NCBI RefSeq assembly: GCF_030463535.1
Contig: NC_132893.1
Location: 23,974,782 to 24,038,781, forward strand
Length of the DNA stretch: 64,000 bases
From: Salminus brasiliensis
Taxonomy: Eukaryota > Chordata > Actinopteri > Characiformes > Bryconidae
Reading direction: 5' to 3'
This document shows, piece after piece, positions 46,001 to 57,219 of the stretch; within the stretch, counting starts at the first letter, position 1, and each line of letters starts with the position of its first letter. The notes beneath the pieces are model-generated. The model was given only the letters and a program-made list of their open reading frames with translations, had not been told where the DNA came from and ran no database searches. The position numbers and the translations under genes are program-made.

Positions 46001-48509
46001 GCAGTCCACAGAAACTGCCAGCAAGGACCCCAACAGCTACTTCACTGAGAGCTTGTCCCTCTCCCTGCGCCGTGAGTACAGAGCACTGCTCTGAAATACA
46101 TTTTGCCATTTTAGACACATTTGTCATTATAGACACCATGTCTCACTAATTTGTATTCATAAAGCTTCTCAGAATCGCTCATATTTTACGCTATCCTACT
46201 AACAGACGCAGATCCTTGATCAGTGTTCGTACTCTGATAAGCTTTATGAATGTGAGTCGTTATGTTTGCACACGTGTGTTTGCTTTTATGACAGAAAATG
46301 AAGATTTGCAGTGTGAGGTCCCCCACCTGGCCTGCTCTGTGTACTATGGAGCTTTGAAGGACCTGCCTGCCATGGTACGTCTCTGGTGGAACAGTCAGGA
46401 GAAGCGTGTGTTCAGCGCTGTGGACAAGTTTACCAGCAAGTTTGTGAGCAGTGTGCTGTCATCGCAGGAGATCTCTTCAGTGCAGTCCAGCACGCAAACC
46501 TTCGACAGTATGACGGTGAGCTACTGCATAAAACCCTGGCAGCTTTTCCTGTGGTGTGACAGTTTGAACGGTTTGTGGTAAGGTCCTGGTAGTGGTTGTA
46601 GTGCCAAGACTTGTAGATTTGGAATCGCACACTGCCATTCAACAAAGTGTTTCAAACAGAACTCTAGCAGTAGTACTGATCTTGTCTTAGATAGCCTCCA
46701 TGTTTAGATATCAGATGTCAACAAATCTTTTACATGAGTGTTTATTTGATTGTTTTGCCCTGTGAAAATTTTTTATTTTAGAATAATTCCTGTTTGTTGT
46801 TCTAGAAGATTGTAATTGCTAAAGCCAATGTGTATTTCTGTGTTCTGTCAGGTAAAAGCACGCTCTGCCACCCGAGAGGTGATAGCCACATACTCAGTTG
46901 ATGATATCTTTATTGAACTGGTGATCCAGCTGCCTCAGAACTACCCTCTGGGCTCCATCACTGTGGAGAGTGGTCGCAGGGTAGGAGTAGCCGTTCAACA
47001 GTGGCGCAATTGGATGCTTCAGCTTAGCACCTACCTTACGCATCAGGTAGGACCACAGAAAACATTGTGTCTGGATACACTAGAGGTCCTAAAATATCCA
47101 GATAACACTTTTTTGTTGATTTAGGTATACAGTGCACCCGTTACTGAAACATCTGTAAAACTGCACACATAGCTTGTATCTCCATAGAAAAGCATTGCTA
47201 GTCACACATGTGCCTGGTCATGGTGCCCAGTGCCAAGCGTCAGCTAGAGGGGTATTAAGATCCCTTGTATTAGAGGTACTAGAACTTTGTACTCTGAGAT
47301 GATGAAGCTTTATCGCGTAACTGCAGTGTTCACTGTAGTGTAAAGCCTGCTCCGAATAGTAAAGGCTGTTTCTGAAGCAAAGGAAGAACTACCTGAGTTA
47401 TTGGACATACTGTGTATATTATATTATGGCCATTGTCATACTTTTTATAATTTGTATAAAAATAACTGTCCTTCATTCATATTTTATGTTCATTAGACAT
47501 TTTATGGATAAAAGCATTAGACCTGATCATTTATTGTTTCTTCTTGAAATCATCCTGCTTTCGTTGGAGTAACTGTCTCTACTGTCCAGGGAAAGCTTTC
47601 TACTAGATTTTCGATTGCATTTGGTTGCATTCAGCAACAAGTTCGTGAGGTCAGGATGTTGGATGATCACCACCTTACCTCATCCCCAACTCCCCAGCTC
47701 ATCCCAGAAGTATTGGATAAAGCACCATCATTCCAGAGAACACAGTTCCACTGCTCCACAGCTCAAAGCCCCTTTAGCTCAGGTCTATCATTAGGCATGG
47801 TGCCACTAGGTTTCTGTTTATCTGCTCCATAGAGTCCTATTTCATTGCAAGTACTTCTCTACAGGAACTAGACAGTCTGTGTGTACATATGCACATCTGT
47901 GTCAGCAATAGGTGCATCTTAAAGTAGCTAAATGCATTCATTAAAAGGAATGTCCACAAGCACTTGGACCAGTAGTGTATTTAAAAAATGGTTACAAACT
48001 GAGAGCTTGTACTACATGTTTCTTAAATGTTGCAGTAAGAGCATGTAAAGAAAGAGCTGTGTGTTTGTGTGTTTGTAGAATGGCAGCATTATGGAAGGAC
48101 TGTCTCTGTGGAAGAATAATGTGGATAAGCGTTTTGAGGGAGTGGAGGACTGCATGATCTGCTTCTCTGTCATCCATGGATCCAACTATTCACTGCCTAA
48201 GAAGGCCTGCCGCACTTGCAAGAAGAAGTTCCATTCGGCTTGCCTGGTGAGTTTGTCTCTTAGATCTTGTTACCTTGGCAAATACAGTTCTCCAAAAAGT
48301 CTCCAGTGGTTTGAGACTTTGAATGTGGAACTTTTTTGCAACTGCTGTTCTGTTTTTTCCACTGAACATTTATGCAGTGGTTTCAGGCATTTCAGGTTCA
48401 TGTGAGTTCATCAACCTTCTTGTTTGTTTGTTTGTTTGTTTTCTAGTACAAATGGTTCACATCAAGCAACAAGTCCACATGCCCCCTGTGCAGGGAGACC
48501 TTTTTTTAA
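31083..48509 (+). CDS. ltn1: listerin, RING E3 ubiquitin ligase of ribosome quality control
   Basis: Listerin binds 60S subunits still carrying a stalled nascent chain, together with NEMF, and ubiquitinates that chain for degradation. Exons: 31083-31124, 31798-32004, 32772-32870, 32964-33194, 33404-33456, 33648-33828, 34271-34444, 34750-34940, 35219-35366, 35876-36628, 36956-36997, 37114-37315, 37624-37863, 38330-38483, 39487-39634, 40512-40719, 41075-41234, 41432-41536, 42364-42506, 42676-42811, 43575-43719, 43893-44106, 44470-44707, 44851-44931, 45231-45417, 45900-46071, 46295-46515, 46852-47046, 48079-48246, 48447-48509. The 1766 aa match the length I recall for human listerin. Conserved start [12 protein letters not shown]; long helical HEAT-like middle; RWD region ([16 protein letters not shown] to [17 protein letters not shown]); C-terminal RING about 1715-1762 with CMIC, CRTC, HSAC and CPLC. 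All eight ligands are present, so it looks functional. Confidence 0.96.
33587..33628. repeat. (TG)n microsatellite in ltn1 intron 5
   Basis: About 20 TG units with one T interruption lie shortly upstream of the exon 6 acceptor at 33647. Confidence 0.95.
38640..39185. mobile_element. rearranged Tc1-like relic in ltn1 intron 14
   Basis: At 38693-38712 TCGTCAAGGCATGGACTGTA resembles the reversed C-terminal end of a Tc1-type gene. At 38965-39145 the plus strand reads pieces such as [13 protein letters not shown] and, in another frame, TFKSC-like and [17 protein letters not shown] sequence from the transposase N terminus. The mix of orientations and frames shows a scrambled, dead copy. Confidence 0.5.
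39690..40175 (+). mobile_element. Tc1/mariner relic in ltn1 intron 15
   Basis: The plus strand near 39820-39925 reads [20 protein letters not shown] and then [16 protein letters not shown], the helix-turn-helix and linker of a Tc1-type transposase. It is followed by TACCATGCAGGGTGCCC-like and AATTTTGGAACAG-like end sequence. The catalytic centre is largely deleted, with stops in all frames. Confidence 0.6.
41845..42072 (+). repeat. dispersed repeat B, partial copy in ltn1 intron 18
   Basis: Opens with GATGTTTGTGGACATCCC and continues through CCTCTGGATCAGATACACAT and TAGCATTGAGCTGAGGAGCG, the same order as at 4850-5220 and 60820-61190. The 3' part is missing. A short 5' fragment (ATGTTTGTGGACACCCCTTT) also occurs at 42576 in the next intron. 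Confidence 0.65.
42172..42187. repeat. (CAG)n, five units, in ltn1 intron 18
   Basis: A short CAG run follows an ATC run. It is intronic and not translated. Confidence 0.9.
43236..43330 (+). repeat. dispersed repeat B, short copy in ltn1 intron 20
   Basis: Reads AATAGGACTCTCTGGAGCAG, then ATGCTTAATGCCAGGTGTAG, like the copy at 4850. Truncated after about 95 bp. Confidence 0.65.
47170..47965. repeat. two opposed copies of dispersed repeat B in ltn1 intron 28
   Basis: A diverged forward copy (about 47200-47340: ATGGTGCCCAGTGCCAAGCG, AGAGGGGTATTAAGATCCC) is followed by a fuller reversed copy (47560-47965: GTTGGAGTAACTGTCTCTAC, ACCTCATCCCCAACTCCCCA, closing near GGAATGTCCACAAGCACTTG). They lie in opposite orientation within the long intron before the RING exons. 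Confidence 0.65.
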
Positions 48510-49250
48510 ACACCACAGCCATGGACAGATGAAGAAGTTGTGGATGTAGACAGTAAAGAAAACCAAAATCAGTGTGACAAAGAGCAGAAGAAATTTCTTA
48601 GCTTCTAGGTTTGTACATTTTTACAATTTACTGTAAGTTACTAAACCTCACTCAAGTGTCAATAGAGGCACCAACTTTACCCCCATGTTCCACCAGTAAT
48701 AATGAGCTTGATGGTCAGCCATCCACTCGCACCACAGAGGACAGAAGTGTAAAGAGACAATTGTGGAGTACAGTCAAGCTCTCTCTTCCCTTTTTTGGGA
48801 CTGGAAGATGCTGCCTTAATCGCTTGCTCCAAGCATTGTAAAATATTTGACCCCCAGGAATACAGCATTCAGAGTGACCAGTTTTGAGATTTGTTTTTCT
48901 TTTTTTTTTTTCTTTTAATCTTGGCCTATCTGTGTTTATCATGCTGATAATTGATCTTTCAGTGATTGACTTTGAATGCTCTTGAATGCAAATATTGTTG
49001 GTTGTATATAAGATTGTATGAAAGGAGGAGAGGAAGGAATTGTCCAATACAGCATTCCCTCTGCCAAATAACCTGTGCTGTCATTCATAAAGGGAACATT
49101 GTTTTTTTTATGAAGAAATCCCTGTGCAGGTTTTAACTAAAGTAGGCCTGCATATCACAGTGTATTGCTCTGATACACTGGGGACCATTCAGTCTCAACT
49201 GCAGGACTGGGAAGCCTCATTTTTGTTTAGAATTGTTAAATTAAAATCTG
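48510..49250 (+). other. ltn1: ltn1 3' UTR (inferred)
   Basis: Non-coding sequence after the TAA. I see no clear AATAAA within the first 700 bp; an ATTAAA variant at about 49240-49245 is the best poly(A) candidate. The transcript end is uncertain. Confidence 0.4.
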
Positions 49251-49299
49251 AGTCTGCAATCAAGAGTCTGAGTGTGTAGACTCATTCATTCCAATGTAC

Positions 49300-50360
49300 A
49301 GGCTCTTGGTACTTTCAAAGAATGCAAACAATCTCTGGGTCTGCAATACAGGCATTTTTTACACTTTTATCTCCATACTTTGTGTTTCTTCACACTTCCA
49401 GTCTCATACACGCATTCATTCACTTCTAAATGCTTTTATGAGCTTGCGTGAACGTGTATGTGATTTGGAACCACGTTTTTGCTCTAAAGGTGTGTTGGGT
49501 GGGTTTATGGTTCCAAAGTTTAGAAGGTTGGATGGTTCCTCTCTCATCCTTGACACCAAGAGAGTCCTCACATCAGGGAACAGTGAAAGAAGAGAAGCCT
49601 GTGTGATCAAAGCACAGCTAAACAGCTAAAGCGTTGCTCAACGCTGGCTGAACAGTAAATATTTGATGGGGGTTGCCATTGAAGAACCGTGTGCTGAGGT
49701 GGTTCACACACCCTAGGAATGATTATGCACATCAGTATTCTGCTGTTTGTCTCCCCCTTGTATGTTTACCAACACTTTGTCTTTTGAACCTGTTCCACAT
49801 TGGGTTCCATGCTGGGTGGAGGGCTCTGATGTTTCTAGCCTTTTCCTCAGGTGTGAATTTTCTTTAAAAGAACTGACTACAGGAGTGTGTGTTGTTATGG
49901 ATGTGTAGCTCTTTTGGTGTCACAAGCAGATTAGAAATTTGCTTTTGATTTACTGTCAAATTGATTACTGCCAAAGAGGCTGTGCTATGAAATGTGAAAT
50001 GCTGGCATTTTAATCTGAGGCCTCAGATGATGTAGCCCTTGTGATAGCATGTAATTACATTGTTGATTCAAAGTAAAAAGTAGTAATTAAACATCAATTT
50101 CTACAATACATATTTACATGTTCTGTAAACACCAGTTGCCATTTAGACCAACCGAGTGTCCAGAACTCATCAGCCGCTGAAAGACCAATAGAAAGTGTCC
50201 AGAACTTATCAAAACCTTTTACAGTGACTTTTTTGTACATGCAGACCTGCTCCTTCTTGCAAATATCTACTGAGACAATCATCTAATCGTATGCCAGCAG
50301 TGTAATGCATAAAATCATGCATATATCAACCACATCACATCAACCATCAGACAGTGTGAT
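49300..50360. other. intergenic stretch, no gene seen
   Basis: Open frames here are short, lack motifs and do not line up with splice sites. No clear repeat is evident. Confidence 0.45.
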
Positions 50361-50374
50361 CTCCATGATTTTGA

Positions 50375-51200
50375 AGGTAGCATGGTTGCTGGTGCCAGAC
50401 AGGATAATTTTACAGTATTTCTAGAACAGCTGATCGCCTGGGAGTTTCATGTACAACAGGTCTCTAGAGTTTTAGGACAAACATCCAGTGAGCGGCAGAT
50501 CTGTAGATGGAAACACCCTTGTCAACATGGAATGGCCAGGCTGGTTCAAGCTGGCAGAAAGGCTACAGTAACTATGTACAACTGTAGTGAGCAAAAAAAG
50601 AGTCTCAGAATATACAACCCATCTTGCCTTCAAACTGATGATAAAGGTCAGGCTCCTTACTGTCCACCAAGAACGGAAAGCTGAGGCTGCAGTGGGCACA
50701 GGCTCACCAGAAGCAGCGAGGAGGCTCTGATTTCTGCACACAGATGGTAGGTAGATCAGATGGTATAGGTTGACACAACTTTGGAGCCATTAATACCGTT
50801 AATCATCGCTTGACTGCCACCGCCTATTTTAGTATTGTTAGTCTTCTAATGGCTAGTTCCAGCCTGATAATGCAGCATGCCACAAAGCTAAAGTCATCTC
50901 CATCTGGGGTCATGAACATGACTATGAGTTCAGTGTTCTTCAGTGGCCTTCCCAGTCACCGTATCTGCATTTAGTAGAACAGCTTTGGCGTTAGGTAGAA
51001 CAGAAGATCCACAGCAAGAGAGAGTGTACTGAAAGATCTGGAGGAATTGCATGATGCAGACATGCCATGGATCAGAAACTTGAAGGAATGCTAAATCCAT
51101 GCCACAAAGAATTGAAGCTGTTTTAAGAGCAACGGGAGGCCCTACCCAGTACTAGTAGTGCTTGGTGCATGACATTATGGAGCAGATTTGAGAGTTATTT
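50375..51200 (+). mobile_element. decayed Tc1/mariner transposase gene
   Basis: Several stretches follow the order of a fish Tc1-type transposase coding region: CCTGGGAGTTTCATGTACAA and TCTCTAGAGTTTTAGGACAA (helix-turn-helix), AATGGCCAGGCTGGTTCAAG and AGGCTACAGTAACTATGTAC (linker), GAGGCTGCAGTGGGCACAGG, then CAGTGTTCTTCAGTGGCCTT with CCAGTCACCGTATCTGCATT (the region around the catalytic SPD motif), and a last piece at about 51090-51120 (ATCCATGCCACAAAGAATTG). Frameshifts, deletions and stops make it a pseudogene. Confidence 0.75.
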
Positions 51201-51204
51201 TAGA

Positions 51205-54200
51205 CTTGTCTATATATTTTCATGAGTAATCCAATACAGGTTTATGTAGGGCAGCTGCTTCTTAATCAGAAAACAATGACAAATGTTTATAATTATAGTG
51301 ATTACATGTTTAAGCAGCCCCATCAACCACTTTATCAGAAGCTGATCTCAACCAGAGAAAAGCCGGTTTACTTCTTTTTCATTCCCTCATGTCTCCTCTT
51401 GCTCCATTTTAGGGACCAGCAGTGTCTAGGCCCGTTTGACGGACAGGAATGGGTCCCGCCGAGCTCGAATGACTGGTGTTTACTGTAGCATAAAGCATAG
51501 AGTTAATACAGCAGCAACAAAAGTGGAGAGATTTAAAGCTCAGCGAGAGATTTCTTCCTTCTTATCTATGATCAAAATCAATAGTGGTAAAGACTACAGT
51601 GAGCATCGAAGAAGCTGGATTGTCAGAAGTCTGAGAATGCATTACATAGAGGAAATGTATTCATCCTCCTTCTACCACAGCTATGCCATTGACTTCACAG
51701 TTAATGGTGTGTCGAAGGCAAGTCAGCGGGAAGAAAAGAGGATGAATAGACAGTTGTAGGTGAGAGAGGTGGAGGGAGGGCGAGAGAAGCAAGAAGACAT
51801 AGTGTCTGGCATTTGTCGAGAAACTTTTGACTTCTCCCAGACGGCGCTCTGTCATAACAAACTTTATTTCCTCTCAGAGGCCTTTTATCAAGTTTAATTT
51901 GCCTGGAATGCCAATAGCAATTTCTAACTTACTGGAAAAGCCTAACTCGGTTGCCATTGGTTCTTGGAAACCTCCCAATTAAGTGAAAGCTACTGGCGCC
52001 AAAAGGCTGTGGTTTCTTGGATTCAGGTCTTTCCCACTGCTATTTCAGTCACTTGTTTGTGTTTGTGTGAAGAAGGCTTTGCTTTTATTTATTGCTTGTA
52101 TGAAAGTAAACAGACAGTTGGATAGGACCGATTCAGCAGTGAGGCTAAGCAGACATGGTTATGATGACCGTACAGATCTGTTTAAGTGACGCTCATGACG
52201 TTAATTGTTTAGGCGTTGTGTTTGTCATGTTTCTTGTCTCTTTTATGGCCTGTACATTTGGGTACAGACAGTGTGAATTGCAAAGTCATAAAATAATCCA
52301 GATACTGAAATAATGAATTGTTAACCCTAGGTGGCAGCATTTCCTTGCATCTTTCTTCTTGGCTCAGTCTGGCTTGTTCTAAAGAAGAACATTTGTCCAC
52401 AGTTGTCCACCATGTGGGTTAGTACGGTTTTATTGTTTCCAGTCAGTGCTGAGAGATGGAAAAGAGCTTCTTGAAGGGTTTTTTAGTGTTCACTGGGATG
52501 GCATTGGTAACTATGGGAAGTTCTTCATTGATTAAAATATGGTTTAATGCTGAATCAGGTGCTTTTTGTGTTCTGGTTAAAGCTTGACCTTGTGTAACCC
52601 TTGAATAATGTTATTCTCCATTAGATTACAGAACAACTCCCTTAAAATTAGAAGCCACAAAGGTCTGGTCTAAGTCACTCCCTCCTCCCTGTCACTGTCT
52701 CTGGAAATTGTTCTAATCTTAATGCAATCAGTATTCTCTGTCCGTGTGTGTGTGTGTGTGTGTACGTGCGAGTGAGCAGGGCAGGGGCTGCATGTTCAAT
52801 TTGCTGCCCAATGCTGCCGAGAGGAGGACTGTGTGCGCTCCTAGTTAATATTCAGCCCATCCTGACCCATTTGAGGCGTGCTGCTCTTCGGCGTGTAGTC
52901 ACGCTCCAGCTCCGCGCTGTAGGCTACTGTTCTGCTCTCTAAATAGCAGCATGTCAGTGTTATTCCACCAACACAATGAAAACCAGGCCAGCTGTTCCTC
53001 TTTCCAGCCTCACTCTCTCTCTCACTCTCTCTGCTTCTCATTATCGCCATTAAAGTAGCCAATTTGCATGAGCACCGGTTCGGCTGACCCCTAGTGGTGC
53101 CAAAGCACGGCTGTGTTGTTGCTTTCATCTTCCACAATCTCACCTCCTCGCTACGTGTGGAAATGTCCTTGTTTGATGACAGGGTCACTGCTCCTCTCCC
53201 TCACAGTCTTCCTCATTGTTCACCGGCTGATGGGAGGAGATTAGAATTTATCCAATTTCATCTGTGAGGCAGTTATTAGGCCTCAGACTGAGCCGGCTTG
53301 ATAATCAGGGCAGCTAGAGCTCCACGAGCGGTTCTATCCATGCGTGGATTTTCCTATCATCTGTATTTTCGGCTGGGCTGTTCTGACGTGCGTTGTTTCC
53401 CGGGACTGCATAACCCATTCTTTTTGAGACGGTCAAAAAGAATCCATCTAACCACGAGGAGAGCGTTCCACGCTGCAAAGGAGCTTTCAGCAAGCTCTCG
53501 ACACTATCAGTATTAAAACTGAATCGAATCTAATCAAAAGAATCTTTCCTGCTTCAGGTTACGCAGAGAAGTTTTCTGGCCGTCATGCCAGCGCTGCCGT
53601 GCCCAAACTGACAGACCTGAATGATGATGAGCGTCATTATTATTACCGCTGCTTCTTCTCTATTCAGAAATGTGCTCGAAAACTCGCTATCGATCGCAGT
53701 CCTCTGCTGCGCACCATGTATTCAATTTTAGCCGTCGCTGCGTTCTGCCGAACAGAGCGTCTCATCTTTCATTGCATAAATCTCATCTGCTATCTCAAGC
53801 AGCACATGGTGCCTGGCTCCTCGGGCAGGACTGATTCGTTTTGCTGGAGTCCGTACAAGCGGTGGTAGAGGAAGAGCATGGCGATTGAAGGCTAGGCCTG
53901 ATGGGCTAAAATCTCACAGTGCTCTTTAGGCCGGCTCCTTAGCCACGCTCCCTAATGTCCCTCAGCTGCGAAGCCAGAATGTCTAAATTAAAAAAGAGAG
54001 GGCAAAGGAGAGCCCATTCTCCTTGCTTCATGTTGTTTACTCGGTTTGACTGGGCTAGTGGGACACAGACAAAGTACAAATGGAGAGGCCCAGGGAGAGG
54101 CTTAGGCCAGTAAATCGTCTCGACTTCCAAAGAGGGGGCCATTAATAGCAGCCCTTCGTTTGAACACTCGTTTGTGTCCGAGGAATATTTTCAAGTGGAG

Positions 54201-54650
54201 AGACTGCAAAAGAAGGAAGGGTTTAACAGTGGGAGCAGTTCAACTCAGGTAACCATGCTGCATCTCCTTTGTGCTATATCTCCATCAGTTACAGCCAGCC
54301 AGCCCAGAGAGTGACAGCCTGGGTATGTCAGGTGTTGAGTTAGCCACCACCTGTGCAGATTTCTCTATATTCATTTATTAAATGAAGAAGTTGACTAGTT
54401 CTGTGTCAGTTTGCTCCGAGACCTTGTAGATCTGTGGTCACTAATGCTACCTCTGGAGATCGGGAGCTTCGAGATGAACTCCTCCTCAAGCTGAAAACAC
54501 CTCCTCGAGCTGAAAAACACTGCTTAGTTCAGGGTTGACTGGCTGGTTGTAGAGCACTGGAGCTCAACAGAGGCTGGTGGTTTCTCTGCCCAATCCTCAT
54601 CAGTAAATTTAGTTACAAAGATTTGCTGGACGCCGGCCCACAAGGACCCC
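51205..54650. other. intergenic stretch with possible conserved non-coding blocks
   Basis: No exon is supported. Several blocks look unique and of mixed composition rather than repeat-like: about 51840-52060, 52780-53330 and 53520-53870, separated by microsatellite (GT at 52746-52762) and AT-rich sequence. Such blocks in a gene desert are often conserved enhancers, but conservation cannot be judged from one sequence. Confidence 0.3.
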
Positions 54651-54654
54651 TTTA

Positions 54655-54850
54655 GGTGCTGAAGCAACTGTGGTTCGTTATGGAACCATTTATGGTTTCA
54701 TAAAGAACCATAACAGAGATGTCTGAGTGTGAAGTTTCCTTTCTAATTTGAGGGTTCTTCACATTCTCGCCCCTATCTCTATTACTCTACATGGTTATTT
54801 ATGGACCCAAAAGTAGTTCTTCTATGGCCTTGCTTAAATAATTATTTTTG
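54655..54850. repeat. GGTTCT/AGAACC repeat, dispersed copy
   Basis: Contains GTTATGGAACCATTTATGGT, CATAAAGAACCATAACAGAG and ATGGACCCAAAAGTAGTTCT, related to the array at 2440-3770. Confidence 0.7.
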
Positions 54851-57005
54851 GCATCATTATTTTTAAGAGTGTAGGTTTTGTAGAAAGTTGGATCTCCTGA
54901 AGGTAGGATGGTGACCGCTGGTCTACAGGATATGAACAGAGTTCGCAGTGTTTATTCCTCAATATCTGGGCTTTAAGCAACCACTGACTGAATTTGAAAC
55001 TGGAAATAAAATCAGGCCAGCTTGGCATCTTTCCAGCTCTTGGATCGACCAGATTGAGTCAGAGGTCGGGAAGCTGCCCACGAGCACTGATCTCGGACTA
55101 ACCTTTTCTAATTCTAACCGTGGTCATTACCGAAGAAAACATTCCTCTGGTCAGGATTGAGCAGCCGAGGGCAAACTCTACCAGCGCCACACATTGTTCA
55201 TTCAGTGCAGACGCATTAGTTTGAATGGAAAGTGAAGCCTGTTTACCCCAGTATGCTAATGGGGTCATAGCCGGCAGGTCTAGAGATCAGAGCAGCTCAG
55301 TAAGGAGCCTGAGCCTGGGGCAACTGCCTCATGGGGGACAGAGGGGCGAAAATGTCTTACATGACAGTAATGGCTGGAGACTGCTCTTGTAAGGTCCTAT
55401 TTATGACACATTGTCTGTCAGAAAGCTATATGCTGGACAGATTGCCACAATGTGACTTAAGTGTTGGGCTGAGGTTAACCTAAGAGTTGCATTGTCCGTC
55501 CCTTGCTTGCTGCATTTCCGCTTTCTTTATTTCTTTTTTTGAAAAACCCAAGCACAAAATGAAGAATTGTGACCGCAATCTTAGTGATGAGTTACTGTTT
55601 TATACCATTAAGCAAATCCTAATTGCCAATTACTTTGATATATAATCCAGGATACTTTTTAAGAGTTCATTTAGTCGTGCTTTGGAGCATGATGATTGGA
55701 CTTAAAATGTACAAAGTGCAAAAAATCTGTGTGTCATTGCAGCCAGAATGGTGGGGCCTCTAAAAGGCCCTTTCTCTGTGCCTAAAAAAGTTTAGAAGAA
55801 TAGAACTTCAACTTTAGCACTCTCAACCCAGCATCATTGCAGCCATTAAGACAACAAAAAAACAACAACAACTGAGGCACCAAAAGGAAGCAGGTTATGA
55901 GCTGCCATGCACCTCTGTAATGATTGGCTCTGGGTTTGTTGATTCATCTTTTTTATATATGTCTGTCTTCAAGGGTAAAACTGCTAGGGAAAAAACTGTA
56001 ATAAGGCTTCACAGCTTTACGACTTAAAAGTGGATGTCTCACTTTCACATTCAAACAAGGTCACAGCTGTCAACGCGTGGCGAGGCCGCGCCATGATATA
56101 CCGTGGCCCGAAGAAAGCGCCATTTCTCATCGGCCCATTGCAATGCTGGGCGTGTGAGCAGGGAGGAGGATCACGATGCCCACTGCAGAGTTAATATCCA
56201 GGGTGCTCTGAGCTCTGTCAGAGGCCGACTCGTTGCACTGATAAATGTCTGGCCCAAAACAGCCTTCAAGCTGCGGGATATCCGTCTTTCTAAAAATCTA
56301 ACCTCCCCCCAACCACCCCCCCACCCCTTATTTTTTTGCTTTTCCTTTTTCTTTCTGCCTATACAGTCTTGAAAAGCAGGCATCTCTGACTCACATGGGA
56401 TTGCTATGGTGGAGGCTTATGTGCTTCACTCATGTTTACAAATTAGCTTATAGAAATCAACACGCTGAGTATGGCATTTGCTCTACACTGATGCATGTTT
56501 CTTCCTTTTTCTATTTAAAGAAGCATTATCTGAGAATCGTTGTATAGTTGCTATTGGGGTCCCCATACAGATATAGAGTGTAATTCACTTTTTACAAGTC
56601 ACTTTTGCAAGTTCCCCCTCACGAACGGCTGCTTCTGTAACAATCTGTTTAGATGTATGTTAGATGTATGTTCTAACCACAAACAAAACCCTGTGGCATT
56701 TGTAAGTCTTGAAAACATGCAGGAATGCAGGGGATGCTAATATACATAGAACAAGACAAGACATGATAACCATATTCACCATTTGTGTTGGAAAAGGATG
56801 GAATATGGTCCCATTTTAACCCATCCGTGCAGTGAACACGCATCAAACCCACAACCCTGTCATCAAAATTAGATTTCACTGACACAATGTAAAACTTGTC
56901 TGGTAAGCTAGTCAACACAGCCGTATAGAGCGCTATCATCAGTATCATTGTCCAGTTGTCTTACCTAGCATGTTTTCATGCTAGGTATCACCTCGAGATG
57001 TTTAA
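54851..57005. other. intergenic stretch, no gene seen
   Basis: No supported exon on either strand. Unique-looking sequence at about 54930-55330 and 56040-56290; a C-rich run at 56307-56327. Otherwise nothing to call. Confidence 0.4.
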
Positions 57006-57009
57006 CCAC

Positions 57010-57215
57010 CAACTGGTGGTTGGTGTGGCACAACAGATAACACCACTACCTGCCAGTGAGCTACTGACCATTCACGGTCTGGGTGACTATGCTGTGCTAC
57101 ACCAATAAGAGTCCTTGGGCAAGACTCCTGAAACTACATTAGCCCACCTCTGTGATGCAATTAACCTTGTAAGTCGCTCTGGATAGGAGCGTCAGCTTAA
57201 TGCCATAAATGTAAA
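57010..57215 (+). mobile_element. SINE-like element with L2-type 3' tail
   Basis: The 5' half (GGTTGGTGTGGCACAACAGA, TAACACCACTACCTGCCAG) resembles the degenerate tRNA-related heads seen in fish SINEs. The 3' end, TTGTAAGTCGCTCTGGATAG then GAGCGTCAGCTTAATGCC and ATAAATGTAAAT, is the conserved tail shared by fish L2/CR1-type LINEs and the SINEs they mobilise. The length of about 200 bp fits a SINE. Confidence 0.6.
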
Positions 57216-57219
57216 TTTA

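Noticed and set aside
53599..53868. 89-codon plus-strand frame
   Set aside because: No homology recognised and no splice sites; more like a unique non-coding block.
57010..57100. Possible functional tRNA gene
   Set aside because: Only a degenerate tRNA-like head is visible, no cloverleaf can be drawn, and it is joined to an L2-type tail, so it is a SINE.
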